A stretch of DNA of 6,072 bases, from NCBI GenBank assembly GCA_011043375.1, contig DQYP01000040.1:1-6072 (forward strand), given 5' to 3'. Below the pieces are notes generated by a model. That model saw nothing but the letters and a program-made list of their open reading frames with translations, was not told where the DNA came from and did not search any database. This DNA comes from Thermotogaceae bacterium. Lineage in GTDB: Bacteria > Thermotogota > Thermotogae > B21-G9 > HyVt-16. A program made the translations under genes and the position numbers. This document shows, one piece after another, positions 4,686 through 6,072 of this stretch (position 1 is its first letter; every line of letters starts with the position of its first letter).

Positions 4686-5836
4686 ACGTGAAATACGACT
4701 GTTATTTCAAGAGTATGAACAAGTACAGCGAGGAACTTTGCGGGGATATTGTGAAAATACATAATTCACAGGACACATTTATCGCAGTATTGTCTGATGG
4801 ATTGGGAAGTGGTGTAAAGGCTAACATATTGGCTACCCTAACTTCTGAAATCCTCGTAACGATGCTCAAAGAAGGAATAGATATGATGGAAACCATAGAT
4901 ACTGTTACGAAGACCCTTCCTATATGTAAAGAGAGAGGAATAGCCTATTCCACTTTTACTGTGGTTCAGGGTATGAGGGACGGAAAAGTGAAGATTACAA
5001 ATTTCGATAATCCGCGGCCTATTGTACTGATAGATGGATGGTTAGATTCTACAGAACCTGTGGTTAAGGAAATAGGTGAAAAAAAGATACAGATATGGGA
5101 ATACACATTAAAACCTGGGGATTTCATAGTGCTCGTCAGCGATGGTGTTGTATATGCTGGCCTTGGAGAGCTGTTAGATTTTGGTTGGGGCTGGGAAAAT
5201 GTTGCAGAGTATGCGAGAAAACTATTGCGCAAGTACAGTAAACCGAAGCTCATCGTAGAAAACGCTACAGGTGTAGTTCTGAACTATTATGGTGGAAAGT
5301 GCCAAGATGACGCCACTATTGCTGGAATAATGATTAAAGAAAAATCGGATCTTGTGATTTTCACGGGTCCTCCTTTGGATCCAAAAGATGATGAAAAAGT
5401 AGTCAAGAAATTTTTAGCCCTTCCCGGCAAAAAAATAGTATGCGGTGGTACAACTGCAAATATAGTTTCTAGATTCTTAGGTGTAGAAGCCGAAATAGAC
5501 ATATCGACAGCAAGACCTGATGTACCACCGATGGGAAAATTAGAAGGTGTGGATTTAGTTACAGAAGGTGTTTTAACCATGACAAAGGCAGTTGAATATC
5601 TAAAAAAGTCGGATTTTGATGAATTGAAATTACCATCTGATAACAACGCAGCTGTTGAATTGGTACGGATGTTAATAGATGCGGATGAAGTGTTCATATT
5701 GATGGGCCAAAAAATCAATCCATTTTATCAAAATCCGGATCTTCCCTCCAACATCTCAATTCGAAAGAACATAGTTGATGAACTTGCAAGGTTACTGAAG
5801 GATCATGGAAAAAATGTAATTGTAGAGTATTACTGA
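4682..5836 (+). CDS. SpoIIE/PP2C-type serine phosphatase with extra C-terminal domain
   Basis: The 384-residue cytoplasmic protein has a SpoIIE-type PP2C domain at about 4-218. Metal-binding acids are visible at D22 (CGD), D39 (SDGLGSG), D154 (VSDG) and D209/D210 (QDDAT), so a Mn/Mg-dependent Ser/Thr phosphatase is likely active. There is no receiver, PAS, GAF or membrane segment; regulation must come from partners, plausibly the sensory hydrogenase and PAS protein encoded just before it. Residues about 222-384 form a second domain with TGPPLDP, a glycine-rich CGGTTANIVSRFLG, and VDLVTEGVLT. I recognise it as a recurrent companion of hydrogenase-linked phosphatases but not by function. The ATG overlaps the preceding stop, with GAGGG 7 nt upstream. 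SpoIIE phosphatases usually act on anti-sigma-antagonist (STAS) proteins; no such substrate or cognate kinase is encoded in this window. Confidence 0.9.
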   Translation: MNVKYDCYFKSMNKYSEELCGDIVKIHNSQDTFIAVLSDGLGSGVKANILATLTSEILVTMLKEGIDMMETIDTVTKTLPICKERGIAYSTFTVVQGMRDGKVKITNFDNPRPIVLIDGWLDSTEPVVKEIGEKKIQIWEYTLKPGDFIVLVSDGVVYAGLGELLDFGWGWENVAEYARKLLRKYSKPKLIVENATGVVLNYYGGKCQDDATIAGIMIKEKSDLVIFTGPPLDPKDDEKVVKKFLALPGKKIVCGGTTANIVSRFLGVEAEIDISTARPDVPPMGKLEGVDLVTEGVLTMTKAVEYLKKSDFDELKLPSDNNAAVELVRMLIDADEVFILMGQKINPFYQNPDLPSNISIRKNIVDELARLLKDHGKNVIVEYY

Positions 5837-5853
5837 TATTTCGTTAAAAATCA

Positions 5854-6072
5854 GTGCGTAAAACAACCAAGTTAGTTTTTGAAAATACTAAAAGAATGTA
5901 TCTTAGAAAATATCCAGATCATATCTTTTCCATCTTCCTCATCTTGATGTATTTGTTGAATATACAATCAGTAAGAAGGCTCTATCAATATATCTTAGAA
6001 GGTAAAATAGCATTCAAAGGAAAACTTCCTTCAAGACAAACTGTATATTACAGACTCAAGTTTATATCCAAA
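5854..6072 (+). CDS. 5' part of an unrecognised gene, runs off the window
   Basis: The frame is open from after the TAA at 5845-5847 to the window end. Possible starts are GTG 5854 and ATG 5896, neither with a convincing ribosome site. The 59 residues from the ATG have a hydrophobic helix (IFSIFLILMYLL) and then a basic stretch ending PSRQTVYYRLKFISK, which looks like a helix-turn-helix recognition region. Some transposases begin with such a layout, but nothing here proves it: no terminal inverted repeat was found and the catalytic part would lie outside. It is not tightly joined to the operon (17 nt gap from the GTG, 59 nt from the ATG) and lacks the strong ribosome sites of the genes before it. 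Treat as a probable coding start with unknown product. Confidence 0.4.
   Translation, partial: MRKTTKLVFENTKRMYLRKYPDHIFSIFLILMYLLNIQSVRRLYQYILEGKIAFKGKLPSRQTVYYRLKFISK

Noticed and set aside
5287..5718. 143-codon minus-strand open frame inside the phosphatase gene
   Set aside because: It is antisense to a conserved domain, with no ribosome site or recognisable motif.
5834..5853. Hairpin overlapping the phosphatase stop codon as operon terminator
   Set aside because: The arms (TGATATTT and AAAAATCA) are AT-only apart from one G-C pair with one mismatch, and no T-run follows. No convincing terminator is seen before the next open frame.

Overview
The window looks like part of a chromosome from an anaerobic, probably thermophilic, fermentative bacterium. 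Low G+C, lysine- and glutamate-rich proteins, strong GGAGG-type ribosome sites with GTG and TTG starts, and the content of [FeFe]-hydrogenase genes all suggest Thermotogota (a Pseudothermotoga-like genome) or, less likely, a thermophilic clostridium. The assignment is inferred from protein style; no marker gene is present.

Bases 1-700 hold no intact gene. On the + strand there is a short coding relic resembling an LVIVD beta-propeller repeat (about 15-173), broken by a stop codon, followed by a good intrinsic terminator (245-265). On the - strand (596 to 329) there are two small open stretches; one resembles the P-loop end of an ATPase_2-type protein with a damaged Walker A motif. Next come a 15-bp palindrome (591-605) and a perfect 26-bp inverted repeat (623-648) whose core fits the Rex redox-repressor consensus, and also the CRP consensus. 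A weak promoter lies at about 675-701.

Bases 772-5836 form one tightly packed + strand operon of six genes; junctions overlap by 1-4 nt or are separated by 5 nt. In order: a thioredoxin-like [2Fe-2S] ferredoxin; a group B [FeFe] hydrogenase with 16 N-terminal cysteines and an intact proton-transfer cysteine; a second thioredoxin-like ferredoxin; a free-standing PAS protein; a sensory-type (group C, phosphatase-linked) [FeFe] hydrogenase with altered active-site residues; and a SpoIIE/PP2C-type phosphatase with an extra C-terminal domain.

The likely logic is that the group B enzyme and its two ferredoxins handle electrons and H2. The sensory hydrogenase plus PAS protein would report H2 or redox state to the phosphatase, which would act on an unseen phosphoprotein partner. 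The most unusual feature is that the PAS domain, normally fused inside group C sensory hydrogenases between the [4Fe-4S] domain and a conserved C-terminal tail, is here a separate upstream gene. The tail is present on both proteins (23 of 28 residues identical), suggesting a split sensor held together by, or competing through, a shared tail.

Bases 5837-6072 contain the open 5' part of another + strand reading frame running off the window, of unknown function.
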